From assembly GCA_012518255.1 (NCBI GenBank), contig JAAYSX010000058.1:1-50088 (forward strand): a stretch of DNA of 50,088 nucleotides. Direction: 5' to 3'. A model generated the notes under the pieces. That model was given only the letters and a program-made list of their open reading frames with translations. It did no database searches and was not told where the DNA came from. This document shows, in pieces, positions 1 through 9,124 of this stretch. How positions within the stretch are numbered: position 1 is the stretch's first letter; each line of letters opens with the position of its first letter. This stretch comes from Candidatus Epulonipiscium sp. Lineage in GTDB: Bacteria; Bacillota; Clostridia; Lachnospirales; Cellulosilyticaceae. The position numbers and the translations under genes were made by a program.

Positions 1-1
1 A

Positions 2-547
2 AGTGAAATGATACAAAGTATAGCAGATCAGACAAATCTACTAGCCTTAAATGCAGCTATAGAGGCAGCTAGGGCAGGTGAAGCAGGTAGAGGATTTGCC
101 GTTGTTGCAGATGAAATTAGACAATTAGCAGAGCAGTCTAACCAATTCACTGGAGAAATAACCAACATTATTAATGATTTAATAAGTAAAACATCAATGG
201 GTGTAAAAACAATGGAGGAAGTTGCGGGGGTTGTTTCCTCACAAACAGAAAGTGTAGCTATGACTAATAATAAGTTTGATGGAATAGCTGAGGCACTTGA
301 GGAAATGAAGGGTTATATTGATCAGGTTAGTGCTTCAGGTGAGGAGATGGCTAATAGAAAAGAAGAGATTATAAGTACTATGGAGCAACTATCAGCTATT
401 TCAGAAGAAAATGCAGCAGGTACCCAGGAGGCAGCAGCATCGGTAGAAGAGCAAACAGCATCTACTCAGGAAATTGCACACTCAAGTGAGGAACTTGCAA
501 AAATTGCAGAAGAGTTAAATGGGCGTGTTAGACAGTTTAGGATTTAA
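2..547 (+). CDS. Methyl-accepting chemotaxis protein, C-terminal fragment
   Basis: This is the cytoplasmic signalling end of a chemoreceptor; the gene begins before the window and the frame is open to the left edge. The visible part starts just before the conserved hairpin tip ([18 protein letters not shown], then [18 protein letters not shown]), which contacts CheA and CheW. Heptad-rich coiled coil follows, with Glu/Gln/Ala-rich stretches typical of methylation helices ([17 protein letters not shown]). The ATG at 8 lies inside the conserved domain and is not the true start. The sensor domain is not visible, so the ligand is unknown. The next gene, a transporter, starts 19 bases after the stop and is probably co-transcribed. 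Confidence 0.95.
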   Translation, partial: SEMIQSIADQTNLLALNAAIEAARAGEAGRGFAVVADEIRQLAEQSNQFTGEITNIINDLISKTSMGVKTMEEVAGVVSSQTESVAMTNNKFDGIAEALEEMKGYIDQVSASGEEMANRKEEIISTMEQLSAISEENAAGTQEAAASVEEQTASTQEIAHSSEELAKIAEELNGRVRQFRI

Positions 548-566
548 TATTATAGGAGAGTGTAAA

Positions 567-1934
567 GTGGAAAGAGAGAAATTTAGTTCAAGGCTTGGGT
601 TTATATTATTATCAGCTGGATGTGCAATAGGAATAGGTAATGTATGGAGGTTTCCTTATGTAGTTGGTAGTAATGGGGGAGGAATTTTTGTATTATTTTA
701 TATCTTCTTTTTAGTAGCATTAGGGGTACCAATTATGTCAATGGAGCTAGCGGTAGGACGCGCCAGTCAAAAGAGTACAGCGCGGTCATTTAAAGTTTTA
801 CAAAAGCCAGGGCAAAAATGGCATTTACAAGGCTATGCAGGTATGTTAGGAAATTACGTACTTATGATGTTCTATACAACGGTAGCAGGCTGGATGCTTA
901 TATATATTTATTATATGATGGCAGGTAAATTTTCTGGCTTAAAGGCCGAGCAAGTTGCAGATGTTTTTGGAGGAATGTTATCAAGCCCATTACTTATGAT
1001 TGTGGGTATGATCTTAATAGTTGTTGTAGGATTTGCTATATGTTCATTAGGACTTCAGGCTGGTGTCGAAAAAATTACAAAGACATTGATGATAGTTCTT
1101 TTGGCCATTATGGTTGCACTAGCTATTAATAGCATTACATTAGAAGGTGGCCAGGAAGGCCTTAGATTTTATCTTGTGCCAGACTTTGCTTTAATGAAAG
1201 AAATTGGGCTTAGTAAAATTCTTTTAGAAGCCATGAACCAAGCATTCTTCACACTTAGTCTTGGGATAGGTGCTATGGCTATATTTGGAAGTTACCTTAC
1301 TAAGGAGAGGGCTTTGTTAGGAGAGGCGCTAAACATAGCATTACTAGATACTTTTGTAGCAATTGTAGCAGGTTTAATCATATTTCCAGCTGCTTTTGCT
1401 TGTGGAATTAACCCAGATAGTGGGCCAAACCTAATATTTATTACATTACCAAATATATTTAATGCTATGCCAGGTGGTAGGGTATGGGGAAGCATGTTTT
1501 TTGTCTTTATGCTATTTGCAGCATTTTCAACTGTAATAGCAGTTTTTGAGAATATTATGTCCTCCTGCATGGATTTATGGGGTTGGAGTAGGAATAAGGC
1601 AGCCATTATTAATACTATAGCGGTTATTCTGTTATCCCTACCATGTATACTAGGATTTAATATCCTATCAGGATTTGAGCCACTAGGTGTAGATACTAAT
1701 ATTTTGGATTTGGAAGACTTCATTGTAAGCAATCTATTGTTACCTATAGGAGCGCTTATTTATACCTTGTTTTGTGTTAGTCGCAGGGGCTGGGGTTGGG
1801 ATAAGTATATAGAAGAAGCAAATACTGGTAAAGGAGCTAAGGTGCCTAACTGGTTAAGGGGATATAGTACCTGGATATTGCCTATTATAATTATAATTGT
1901 TATAATTAATGGACTATATACAACATTATTCTAG
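567..1934 (+). CDS. Sodium-dependent amino-acid transporter, NSS (SNF) family
   Basis: A polytopic membrane protein of 455 residues with about 11-12 hydrophobic helices, the usual size for bacterial NSS transporters of the LeuT/MhsT type, which import amino acids with sodium. The family signature in helix 1 (GIGNVWRFPY, about residues 22-31) is intact, and an unwound-helix Gly pair (GSNGGG) follows. I chose the GTG at 567 because TAGGAGAG lies seven bases upstream. An in-frame ATG at 519 would overlap the chemoreceptor and add 16 residues unlike the family. The substrate cannot be read directly. The preceding chemoreceptor and the following Cache sensor with an amino-acid-type motif suggest that the cell senses and imports an amino acid here. 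Confidence 0.92.
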   Translation: MEREKFSSRLGFILLSAGCAIGIGNVWRFPYVVGSNGGGIFVLFYIFFLVALGVPIMSMELAVGRASQKSTARSFKVLQKPGQKWHLQGYAGMLGNYVLMMFYTTVAGWMLIYIYYMMAGKFSGLKAEQVADVFGGMLSSPLLMIVGMILIVVVGFAICSLGLQAGVEKITKTLMIVLLAIMVALAINSITLEGGQEGLRFYLVPDFALMKEIGLSKILLEAMNQAFFTLSLGIGAMAIFGSYLTKERALLGEALNIALLDTFVAIVAGLIIFPAAFACGINPDSGPNLIFITLPNIFNAMPGGRVWGSMFFVFMLFAAFSTVIAVFENIMSSCMDLWGWSRNKAAIINTIAVILLSLPCILGFNILSGFEPLGVDTNILDLEDFIVSNLLLPIGALIYTLFCVSRRGWGWDKYIEEANTGKGAKVPNWLRGYSTWILPIIIIIVIINGLYTTLF

Positions 1935-1974
1935 TAGTCTAAATGTTAACGAGGCCAAAAGGTAAGGTAATAAT

Positions 1975-4116
1975 ATGAAAATAATACAAAGAAGGTTTAA
2001 TATTCTAGCTACTATACTGACAATTGTTATAATTGTTGGTTTAGTGCTACAATATTATAACTTAAATAAGATTATATCCAATGAGAAATTGAAAAATATA
2101 ACTTATAGAAGGGACCAGCTGGCTGAAAATATTAATAAGAAAATTACAAACTATAGTCTATCTATAAATGTAATGGAAAATCTTATTTCCACAGGCCAGT
2201 TAGATGAAGAAAAAATCAGGGACTCCATGGAAGATTTGGCAGCTAGTAATGAGCTAATTGAATTTATGTATTTTGGAGATAATAGTGGTAACTTGATAAT
2301 TAATAAGGATATAAACCTGCCAAAGGGTTATGAGGCTAAGGCAAGACCTTGGTACAAGGAGGCAGTAGAAAAAAAAGACATTGTAATATCTGATGTATAT
2401 ATATCGGCTGTTGGTGATGCGAAGATTGTTTCTATCTCTAAGGCAGTCTATGATGACAGTGATAAGTTTTTGGGTGTTTTATCATTGGATATAAGTATCC
2501 AAGAGATTATTAGGGCAGTTGAGGATATAGAAATGAAAGAAACAGGCTTTTCTTTTCTAATTGATGGAAAGAAGGATATAATAGCTTATTCCGATTACAA
2601 GGAGGATATAGTTAATAATTTAGATAATCTAATATTTATACCTAATAGTCAAATCATCTCTCCTAAAGGGGGTCAAATCAAGGTAAAATTAGATAATATA
2701 AAAGGATATTTATCCTATACTCCTGTAGAAAACACTGACTGGATAATTGGAAACTTTATTTCCTATAAGGATGTTAAGGGGGATAATAAGGATATATGGA
2801 GGATATTTATTATAGTATTAATTATATCCATCCTGATTTTTTCTTCCTTTACTATTTTTCAAAGAAGAAGTTTCCTAATTCCTTTGTTAAAGCTAGAGGA
2901 AGACATAAAAAATATAAATTTGGAAGAGAATATATCATATAGAATACCTACTAGTGAAGGTACACCATTTTATAGTATAAAAAGCACCTTAAATGTCACC
3001 TTAAATAGAACCCAGGAGTTATTTGAGCAAGTAGAAAGAGATAAAAAACAAATATTATTGCACAATGAGAATCTAAATTACTTATCTTATAATGATCAGT
3101 TAACAGGATTATATAACCGGAGATATTTTGAAAAACAACTTAAGGAAGTGGATAAAGACGAGAATCTACCAATTAGTTTAATAATGGGAGATGCAAATGG
3201 TCTTAAACTCATTAATGATTCATTTGGACATAATACAGGTGATAAGCTTTTAATAAATATTGCTAGCATAATAAAGGCAAGCTGTAGGAAAAGTGATATA
3301 GTATTCAGGATTAGTGGTGATGAATTTGTAATAATTCTTCCCAAAACAAATGAAGAAGAGGCTAAGTTAATAATAGATAGGATAATTGAGGCAAGCAAAA
3401 AAGAAGATCTACAAATAGATAATTCATCTAGTATAGAAATGTCTGTAAGCTATGGCTGTGGAACCAAATATAAAATTGATAAGGATATATCTGAGGTTTT
3501 AAAAGAAGCTGAGAGTAAGATGTATTCAAAAAAGTTAATAGAAGGCCCCAAAGTAAAAAAAAGAACTATAGAAACTATTATAGAGGGGCTATATAAACAA
3601 AACAAATATAATAAGAAACATTCAGAAGCAGTATCTTCTATAGCTGTAGAGATAGGTAGACAACTTGGTATGGATGATGGGAAATTACGTGAACTAAAGG
3701 AAATAGGAAAAGTTTATAATATAGGAGAAGTTACAATAAGCAATTCGATACTTGATAAGAAAGATGAGCTAACTAAAGAAGAGTGGCAGGAAATAAAAAA
3801 GCATCCTGAGATTGGATATAGAATACTTAGCACATCAATAGAATTATCAAACTTAGCTGAGTATACACTAGCTCATCACGAAAGATATGATGGGAGTGGA
3901 TACCCAAAAGGTCTAAAGGGCAAGGAGATACCTGTAGTATCTAGGATAGTGGCAGTAGCAGATGCCTATGATGCTATGAGGACAGATAGGCCCTACAGGA
4001 AGGCCTTAAATGATGAAGAGATAATAGAAGAGCTTAGGAAAAACGCCGGAACTCAGTTTGATCCTATAATTGTAGATGTATTTATTGGAAAGATTCTAAA
4101 AAAAGCTAGGGTGTAG
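1975..4116 (+). CDS. dCache sensor with altered GGDEF and HD-GYP domains
   Basis: A 713-residue membrane protein. A helix at about 12-30, an extracellular dCache_1 domain (about 40-265) and a second helix (about 276-296) lead to a GGDEF domain (about 375-530) and an HD-GYP domain (about 545-710). The domain pair would make and break c-di-GMP. Both active sites depart from consensus. The GGDEF motif reads SGDEF (447-451), although the inhibitory RxxD site is intact (RKSD, 438-441). The HD dyad of HD-GYP is KE (575-576), while HHERYDGSGYP (634-644) is kept. Loss of the HD metal ligands predicts little phosphodiesterase activity; SGDEF may or may not be active. The Cache domain carries RPWY (124-127) and a later LSLD, resembling the amino-acid-binding dCache motif. 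It lies 40 bases after the transporter gene. Confidence 0.9.
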   Translation: MKIIQRRFNILATILTIVIIVGLVLQYYNLNKIISNEKLKNITYRRDQLAENINKKITNYSLSINVMENLISTGQLDEEKIRDSMEDLAASNELIEFMYFGDNSGNLIINKDINLPKGYEAKARPWYKEAVEKKDIVISDVYISAVGDAKIVSISKAVYDDSDKFLGVLSLDISIQEIIRAVEDIEMKETGFSFLIDGKKDIIAYSDYKEDIVNNLDNLIFIPNSQIISPKGGQIKVKLDNIKGYLSYTPVENTDWIIGNFISYKDVKGDNKDIWRIFIIVLIISILIFSSFTIFQRRSFLIPLLKLEEDIKNINLEENISYRIPTSEGTPFYSIKSTLNVTLNRTQELFEQVERDKKQILLHNENLNYLSYNDQLTGLYNRRYFEKQLKEVDKDENLPISLIMGDANGLKLINDSFGHNTGDKLLINIASIIKASCRKSDIVFRISGDEFVIILPKTNEEEAKLIIDRIIEASKKEDLQIDNSSSIEMSVSYGCGTKYKIDKDISEVLKEAESKMYSKKLIEGPKVKKRTIETIIEGLYKQNKYNKKHSEAVSSIAVEIGRQLGMDDGKLRELKEIGKVYNIGEVTISNSILDKKDELTKEEWQEIKKHPEIGYRILSTSIELSNLAEYTLAHHERYDGSGYPKGLKGKEIPVVSRIVAVADAYDAMRTDRPYRKALNDEEIIEELRKNAGTQFDPIIVDVFIGKILKKARV

Positions 4117-4133
4117 TTACACCCTAGCTTTTT
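4100..4133. terminator. Bidirectional terminator spanning both stop codons
   Basis: A perfect 16-base inverted repeat (arms 4100-4115 and 4118-4133, two unpaired bases) with A and T runs at the outer ends serves both convergent genes. It contains both stop codons and the last sense codons. As a result the upstream protein and LeuD both end in KARV. Confidence 0.9.
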
Positions 4134-4704
4134 CATATGCATCTATTTTATCTTCTTTCAGTAAAGTCAGCCCAATATCATCAAGGCCATTAATTAGTTT
4201 GTTCTTATGAAAAGAGGAGATATCAAACTTAGTAGAAAAACCATCATTATCAGATATAGTTTGATTTTCAAGATCTACAGTAAGTTGATAGCCTGGATTT
4301 GCATAAGTGTTTTTGAATAAAGTATCCATTATGCTATCATCAAGTTTAATTGGTAAAATACCATTATTGAAGCAGTTATTAAAGAAAATATCTGCATAGC
4401 TTGGTGCAATAATTACCCTAAACCCGTAATCCTCAAGGGCCCATGGAGCATGTTCTCTTGAGGAACCACAACCAAAGTTGGCCCTTGAAATTAATATAGA
4501 AGCATCTTTATACCTATCTTGGTTAAATACTGAATCCTTAATAGGATTATCATCTTTATCATATCTAAATTCATAAAAGGCAAACTTGCCAAAACCACTG
4601 CGTTCTATTCTTTTAAGAAATTGCTTTGGAATAATTGCATCTGTATCTATATTTGTTCTATCCATAGGTAAAACAGTACCCGTTAAAGTTTTAAAAGGTT
4701 TCAT
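4117..4704 (-). CDS. leuD: 3-isopropylmalate dehydratase small subunit LeuD
   Basis: The small swivel subunit of isopropylmalate isomerase, which with LeuC converts 2-isopropylmalate to 3-isopropylmalate in leucine synthesis. It has 195 residues, close to the E. coli-type LeuD (about 200) and longer than the archaeal/clostridial short type. The N-terminus ([20 protein letters not shown]) and the substrate-recognition loop ([13 protein letters not shown]) are intact. A good ribosome binding site (GGAGGAAATAAAG) precedes the ATG. The gene follows leuC by 14 bases, forming a two-gene operon. No leuA or leuB is in the window. Confidence 0.96.
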   Translation of the reverse strand: MKPFKTLTGTVLPMDRTNIDTDAIIPKQFLKRIERSGFGKFAFYEFRYDKDDNPIKDSVFNQDRYKDASILISRANFGCGSSREHAPWALEDYGFRVIIAPSYADIFFNNCFNNGILPIKLDDSIMDTLFKNTYANPGYQLTVDLENQTISDNDGFSTKFDISSFHKNKLINGLDDIGLTLLKEDKIDAYEKARV

Positions 4705-4718
4705 CTTTATTTCCTCCT

Positions 4719-6128
4719 TTATTTATCTAATTGACTAAGGTCACGAACATCTACAAAATGGCCTGCAATTGCGGCTGCTGCAGCCATAGCTGGGGATACA
4801 AGGTGGGTGCGTCCATCCCGGCCTTGGCGCCCTTCGAAGTTTCTATTAGAGGTTGAAGCGCAGCGCTCAAGTGGATTTAAGCAATCAGGGTTCATGGCTA
4901 GGCACATACTGCAGCCTGATTCACGCCACTCAAATCCTGCATCTAGGAAAATTTTATCAAGCCCTAGTTCTTCAGCATCCCTTTTAACTTTCTGGGAGCC
5001 GGGAACTACTAAGGCCCTAATACCATCTTTGACTTTACGCCCCTTGGCAATATGAGCTGCAGCTTGTAAGTCTTCTAAACGCCCATTAGTACAAGATCCT
5101 ATGAAGGCAACATCTATAGGAATTTCATTTATTGGCGTGCCTGGTTCAAGACCCATGTAATCAAGGGCTTTTTTGCAGGCTTCTTGCTCATCTAGGCTAG
5201 CAAAATCGGATGGATAAGGTACTGTATCATTAATGCTTGCCCCCATAGCAGGAGAAGTTCCCCATGTAACTTGTGGTTCAAGGTTTGTTAGATCAAATTC
5301 TACAGTGGCATCATATTTGGCATCAGGATCAGTTGTAAGGGACTTCCAGCTCTTAACAGCTTTATCAAAATCTTCTCCTTTAGGTGCATATTTGCGGCCT
5401 TTTATATATTCAAATGTAACTTCATCTGGAGCAATAAGTCCAGCACGGGCCCCAGCCTCAATAGCCATATTACAGATAGTTAGTCGTTCATCCATGGTTG
5501 TTTCTTTAATAGCATCACCAGTAAATTCTATTACATAACCGGTTCCAAAATCTGTCCCATGTTCATTTATTATACCTAATATAATATCTTTGGCAGATAC
5601 CCCTTCTGGAATACTACCCTTAAGTTTTACATTCATAGTCTTAGATTTGCTTTGCTGGATGCATTGGGTAGCTAGAACATGTTCTACCTCACTTGTACCA
5701 ATCCCAAAAGCTAGTGCTCCGAAGGCACCATGGGTAGCAGTGTGGCTATCACCACATACTATAGTTTTGCCTGGCAGAGTTAGTCCTAGCTCAGGTCCAA
5801 TAACATGAACTATACCTTGGTCGGGGCTGTCTAGGTCGCAAAGAGTAATTCCAAATTCCTTGCAGTTAGCCTTTAGTGTTTCTATCTGCTGTTTGGCATT
5901 AGGGTCTGTAATATTAAAGCGGTCCTTTGTTGGGTTATTATGATCTATTGTAGCAAAAGAAAGATCTGGTCTTCTAACTTTTCTATTAGCTAGCCTTAGA
6001 CCTTCGAATGCCTGAGGTGAGGTTACCTCATGTAATAAGTGGAGATCAATATATATAATTGCAGGTTTATCCTTTTCTTGATCGACAATATGTAGATCCC
6101 AAAGCTTTTCATAAAGTGTTTTTGACAT
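4719..6128 (-). CDS. leuC: 3-isopropylmalate dehydratase large subunit LeuC
   Basis: The aconitase-superfamily large subunit, 469 residues, matching the E. coli-type LeuC in length. It carries the [4Fe-4S] cluster. The first cysteine ligand is in GSCTNGR and the other two are in [12 protein letters not shown]. The substrate motif [14 protein letters not shown] is also present. With LeuD, 14 bases downstream, it isomerises isopropylmalate. The N-terminus ([15 protein letters not shown]) is typical, so the start is secure. The intergenic region upstream is about 90 bases and shows no room for a T-box leader. Confidence 0.96.
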   Translation of the reverse strand: MSKTLYEKLWDLHIVDQEKDKPAIIYIDLHLLHEVTSPQAFEGLRLANRKVRRPDLSFATIDHNNPTKDRFNITDPNAKQQIETLKANCKEFGITLCDLDSPDQGIVHVIGPELGLTLPGKTIVCGDSHTATHGAFGALAFGIGTSEVEHVLATQCIQQSKSKTMNVKLKGSIPEGVSAKDIILGIINEHGTDFGTGYVIEFTGDAIKETTMDERLTICNMAIEAGARAGLIAPDEVTFEYIKGRKYAPKGEDFDKAVKSWKSLTTDPDAKYDATVEFDLTNLEPQVTWGTSPAMGASINDTVPYPSDFASLDEQEACKKALDYMGLEPGTPINEIPIDVAFIGSCTNGRLEDLQAAAHIAKGRKVKDGIRALVVPGSQKVKRDAEELGLDKIFLDAGFEWRESGCSMCLAMNPDCLNPLERCASTSNRNFEGRQGRDGRTHLVSPAMAAAAAIAGHFVDVRDLSQLDK

Positions 6129-6162
6129 AATAAGTTTCCTTCCCTTCTTTATTTTAAATACT

Positions 6163-6198
6163 TCCTCTTATTATACACTTTTTTTGAATAAAATTAAA
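6163..6198 (-). promoter_or_regulatory. Possible promoter of leuCD
   Basis: Read on the minus strand there is a perfect TATAAT (plus positions 6170-6175) about 42 bases before the leuC start, with a poor -35 (TTTAAT). The start of transcription would be near 6163. This rests on the -10 box only. Confidence 0.4.
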
Positions 6199-6205
6199 CA
6201 CCAAA

Positions 6206-6238
6206 AAATAAGGCAGCTATTAGTTAGCTGCCTTATTT
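6206..6238 (-). terminator. Terminator of the P-type ATPase gene
   Basis: Inverted repeat with 13-base arms (6206-6218 and 6226-6238) around a seven-base loop that contains the ATPase stop codon. On the minus strand the hairpin is followed by a T-rich run. Confidence 0.8.
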
Positions 6239-8883
6239 CTTAATCTGTTAAAAGCTTTTATTAATTCATTAACTATTAGTGGGATGATAGAAAGGCCTAT
6301 TACCAGTGTCCAGTCACTTAAACTTAGGTTCTGAACTTTAAAAGCATCTGCAAAAAATGGTATTGTAACAACTCCTACCTGTAAAATAAATCCTACTATT
6401 ATAGCACCAATTAAATAAATATTGGAAAACAAACCAATTTGAAAGATGGATTTCTTATCATTTCTAATGGATAATGAGTAAAAAAGTTGGGTACATGCAA
6501 GTACAACGAAGGCCATGGTTCTTGCGTAGGTAATTACATCTTCAGGAATATTCTTATTTCCCAGGGAATATCCGAATTCACTTACGCCCATATGGAAGGC
6601 TAGTAGAGTTAAACTACCTATTAAAACACCACCAATAATAGCTCTTGCAGCTACGCCATGGGCAAAGAAGCTTTCATTAGGGTCTCTTGGCCTTTCTTTC
6701 ATAACATCTTTATCACCTGGATCCATACCTAGGGCTATAGCTGGAAGTGAATCCGTAACCAGATTAATCCAAAGTATCTGTGTAGGTATCAGTGGCATAG
6801 GCCAAAAGAACAAGATAGATACAAGGATAGATAGAACCTCACCAAGGTTACATGATAAAAGGAATACAACTGATTTTTTGATGTTGTTATAAATATTCCT
6901 ACCTTCCTCAATAGCATGTACTATGGTAGAAAAGTCATCATCTGTAAGAATCATATCACTAGCACCCTTGGAAACATCAGTACCTGTTATTCCCATTGCT
7001 ACACCAATATCTGCATATTTAAGGGATGGGGCATCATTAACACCATCACCAGTCATGGATACAATGTTACCCTGGGCCTTGAAGGCTTTTACTATTTTAA
7101 CCTTATGTTCAGGGGAAACTCTGGCAAATACAGTATAATTGCTAACCTTAGCTGCGAATTCATCATCTGATAATTTATCTATTTCCGGGCCAGTTAGGGT
7201 TTCTTCAAGGGATGTGGCTATGCCAAGCTCCTTAGCAATTGCAAAGGCAGTATGGCTGTGGTCACCTGTAATCATAACTGGGGTAATGCCAGCAAGCTTA
7301 GCTTCTTCTATAGAGTCTTTAACTTCAAGTCTTGGGGGATCTATCATCCCTACAAAACCAATTACCACTAAGCCTTTCTCCATTTCCTTAGGGTCTATAA
7401 TGCTATCACAATCTTTAAAGGCAGCACCTAGAACCCTAAGGGCATTATCTGACATCTGATCTGCGGCTTCTAGATATTCTTCCTTCATATCATCAGTAAG
7501 AGGTACAATATTGCCATTTACTAGGGCCCTATCAGATATATTCAAAATGTTGTCTATGGCACCTTTTGTATAAACCCTGTATTTATTACCTTCTTTATTA
7601 AGGGTGGACATAAGCTTCCTATCAGAATCAAAGGGATTTTCTGAAACCCTTTCATGTTCTTCGTTTAGGTCATTTTTGCTAAGATTATATTTATTACCAA
7701 GTGCTATTAGGGAGATTTCGGTAGGGTCTCCTGTACCTTCACCGTTTTCATAAGTAGCATCTGAGGATAAGACTAAGGACTTAATAAGCAGCTCTTGATC
7801 CTGATTTGCCTTAAGGTTTGTAGCTTGAGCTGGTAGCTCTGTAAGATTATTCAGTGTATAGTGGCTTACAACAGTCATCTTATTTTGGGTTAGGGTTCCT
7901 GTTTTATCAGAGCATATTATATTTACTGATCCTAGAGTCTCAACAGCAGTTAGTTTCTTTACAATAGCATTAACTTTTGACATTCTAGTTACGCCTAGGG
8001 CAAGTACAATAGCAACTATAGCAGCTAAACCTTCAGGAATAGCAGCTACTGCCAAGCTGATTGCAGTTAGTAGCATATCAAAAGTATCTCTTTTTTGTAT
8101 AAGGGCAACTACAAATATAAAAGCACATATTCCCATAGCAAGTAAGCCAATTGTTTTACCAAGCTCATCAAGTCTTCTTTGTAGAGGAGTCATGTTATCA
8201 TTATCATCGTGAAGAATCTTAGCGATATTCCCAATCTCTGTATCCATACCAGTGGCAACAACAACACCTTCTCCCCTTCCATAGGTAGAGAGGGTGGACA
8301 TAAATGCCATATTTGACTTGTCTCCTATAGGTGTTTTAGGATCCATGTGTATATTACTCGCATCCTTATTAGAAGGCACAGACTCACCTGTTAGGGCAGA
8401 TTCTTCTATTTGGAGGTTAACGCTTTCGATTAGCCTAATGTCAGCTGGTATATACCTACCAGCATCAATTATTACAATATCACCTAGTACAATTTCTTCG
8501 GAGTTTATTTCTATAATTTCCCCACCACGTCTAACCAGAGACTTAGGTGTAGTCATCTTATTAAGGGCTTCAATAGCCTTTTCGGCTTTATACTCCTGGA
8601 CAACGCCTATTACTGCATTTATTATAATTACTAAAATTATGATAGTTGCATCAACATATTCACCAATTACAAAAGTTACCACAGTAGCAGCTAATAGAAC
8701 ATAGATTAGGAAATCCTGAAGCTGCCCCATTAGTAGTGCTAAAAAGCTTTTTTTAGGTTTATCCTTAAGCTTGTTTTCGCCATACCTCCCAAGTCGTTTC
8801 TTGGCTTCTTCATGGGTAAGACCAAGCTTTGGATCCACACCTAATTGATTTAAAACCTCTTCATCTGATTTAGAAAACCACAT
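6220..8883 (-). CDS. Cation-transporting P-type ATPase (Ca/Mn type), riboswitch-controlled
   Basis: An 887-residue P2A-type ATPase of the plasma membrane. All catalytic motifs are present: TGES in the actuator, DKTGTLTQNK with the phosphorylated Asp, ITGDHSHT, and TGDGVNDAPSL. Ten helices are expected. Cation-site residues of the SERCA/PMCA class are visible: PEGL in helix 4, NLGE in helix 5 and NLVTD in helix 6; helix 8 has Gln, as in PMCA. By sequence alone it would be named a calcium ATPase. The leader, however, carries a yybP-ykoY manganese riboswitch, and such elements are known to control Mn exporters including P-type ATPases. I therefore infer that manganese efflux is a major role; calcium transport is not excluded. 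GAAGGGA precedes the ATG. Confidence 0.93.
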   Translation of the reverse strand: MWFSKSDEEVLNQLGVDPKLGLTHEEAKKRLGRYGENKLKDKPKKSFLALLMGQLQDFLIYVLLAATVVTFVIGEYVDATIIILVIIINAVIGVVQEYKAEKAIEALNKMTTPKSLVRRGGEIIEINSEEIVLGDIVIIDAGRYIPADIRLIESVNLQIEESALTGESVPSNKDASNIHMDPKTPIGDKSNMAFMSTLSTYGRGEGVVVATGMDTEIGNIAKILHDDNDNMTPLQRRLDELGKTIGLLAMGICAFIFVVALIQKRDTFDMLLTAISLAVAAIPEGLAAIVAIVLALGVTRMSKVNAIVKKLTAVETLGSVNIICSDKTGTLTQNKMTVVSHYTLNNLTELPAQATNLKANQDQELLIKSLVLSSDATYENGEGTGDPTEISLIALGNKYNLSKNDLNEEHERVSENPFDSDRKLMSTLNKEGNKYRVYTKGAIDNILNISDRALVNGNIVPLTDDMKEEYLEAADQMSDNALRVLGAAFKDCDSIIDPKEMEKGLVVIGFVGMIDPPRLEVKDSIEEAKLAGITPVMITGDHSHTAFAIAKELGIATSLEETLTGPEIDKLSDDEFAAKVSNYTVFARVSPEHKVKIVKAFKAQGNIVSMTGDGVNDAPSLKYADIGVAMGITGTDVSKGASDMILTDDDFSTIVHAIEEGRNIYNNIKKSVVFLLSCNLGEVLSILVSILFFWPMPLIPTQILWINLVTDSLPAIALGMDPGDKDVMKERPRDPNESFFAHGVAARAIIGGVLIGSLTLLAFHMGVSEFGYSLGNKNIPEDVITYARTMAFVVLACTQLFYSLSIRNDKKSIFQIGLFSNIYLIGAIIVGFILQVGVVTIPFFADAFKVQNLSLSDWTLVIGLSIIPLIVNELIKAFNRLRNKAAN

Positions 8884-8917
8884 ATTACACTTCCCTTCTT
8901 AAGTAAAAATAACTAAT

Positions 8918-8975
8918 AAAAAAGACCTTTAGCAAGACTTTACCTATTATGTAAGGTAAAATTTCGCTAAAGGTC
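8918..8975 (-). terminator. Riboswitch-controlled intrinsic terminator
   Basis: On the minus strand GACCTTTAGC (8975-8966) pairs perfectly with GCTAAAGGTC (8933-8924). An inner helix (8954-8960 with 8939-8945) extends the hairpin and a run of six U follows (8923-8918). The 5' arm contains the last strand of aptamer helix P1, so the terminator and the metal-bound aptamer are mutually exclusive. Confidence 0.9.
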
Positions 8976-9070
8976 TCACATCTTTGAATTACCAAAGGAT
9001 AAAGCCAGAGAGGCCAGTGGCCTAACGGTTGTTGACGTTATCGCTAATGATAGCTAGTTACTCCCCTTTA
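8966..9070 (-). ncRNA. yybP-ykoY manganese riboswitch
   Basis: On the minus strand, upstream of the P-type ATPase, the leader holds the conserved blocks of this class: TAAAGGGGAGTA at the 5' side (9070-9059), AACGTCAACAA in the middle, GGCTTT (about 9005-9000), and GAGACCTTT at the 3' end (8977-8969). Helix P1 is TAAAGG (9070-9065) with CCTTTA (8973-8968). The CCTTTA strand is also needed by the terminator just downstream. Mn(II) binding should stabilise P1, break the terminator and turn the gene on. This is the expected behaviour for the class. Confidence 0.93.
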
Positions 9071-9085
9071 ACATATTCTGTTATA

Positions 9086-9121
9086 TAAATGGATTATAGC
9101 ACCATAAGGGGAGTAAAGCAA
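9086..9121 (-). promoter_or_regulatory. Promoter of the riboswitch-ATPase transcript
   Basis: Minus strand TATAAT (plus 9093-9098) with TTGCTT 17 bases upstream (9116-9121). Transcription would start near 9086, about 16 bases before the aptamer. The spacer holds TACTCCCCTT, the complement of the aptamer's conserved AAGGGGAGTA. Confidence 0.6.
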
Positions 9122-9124
9122 GGA

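Noticed and set aside
6220-8883. Straight annotation as calcium exporter
   Set aside because: Protein motifs alone allow calcium, but the manganese riboswitch in the leader makes that label too narrow.
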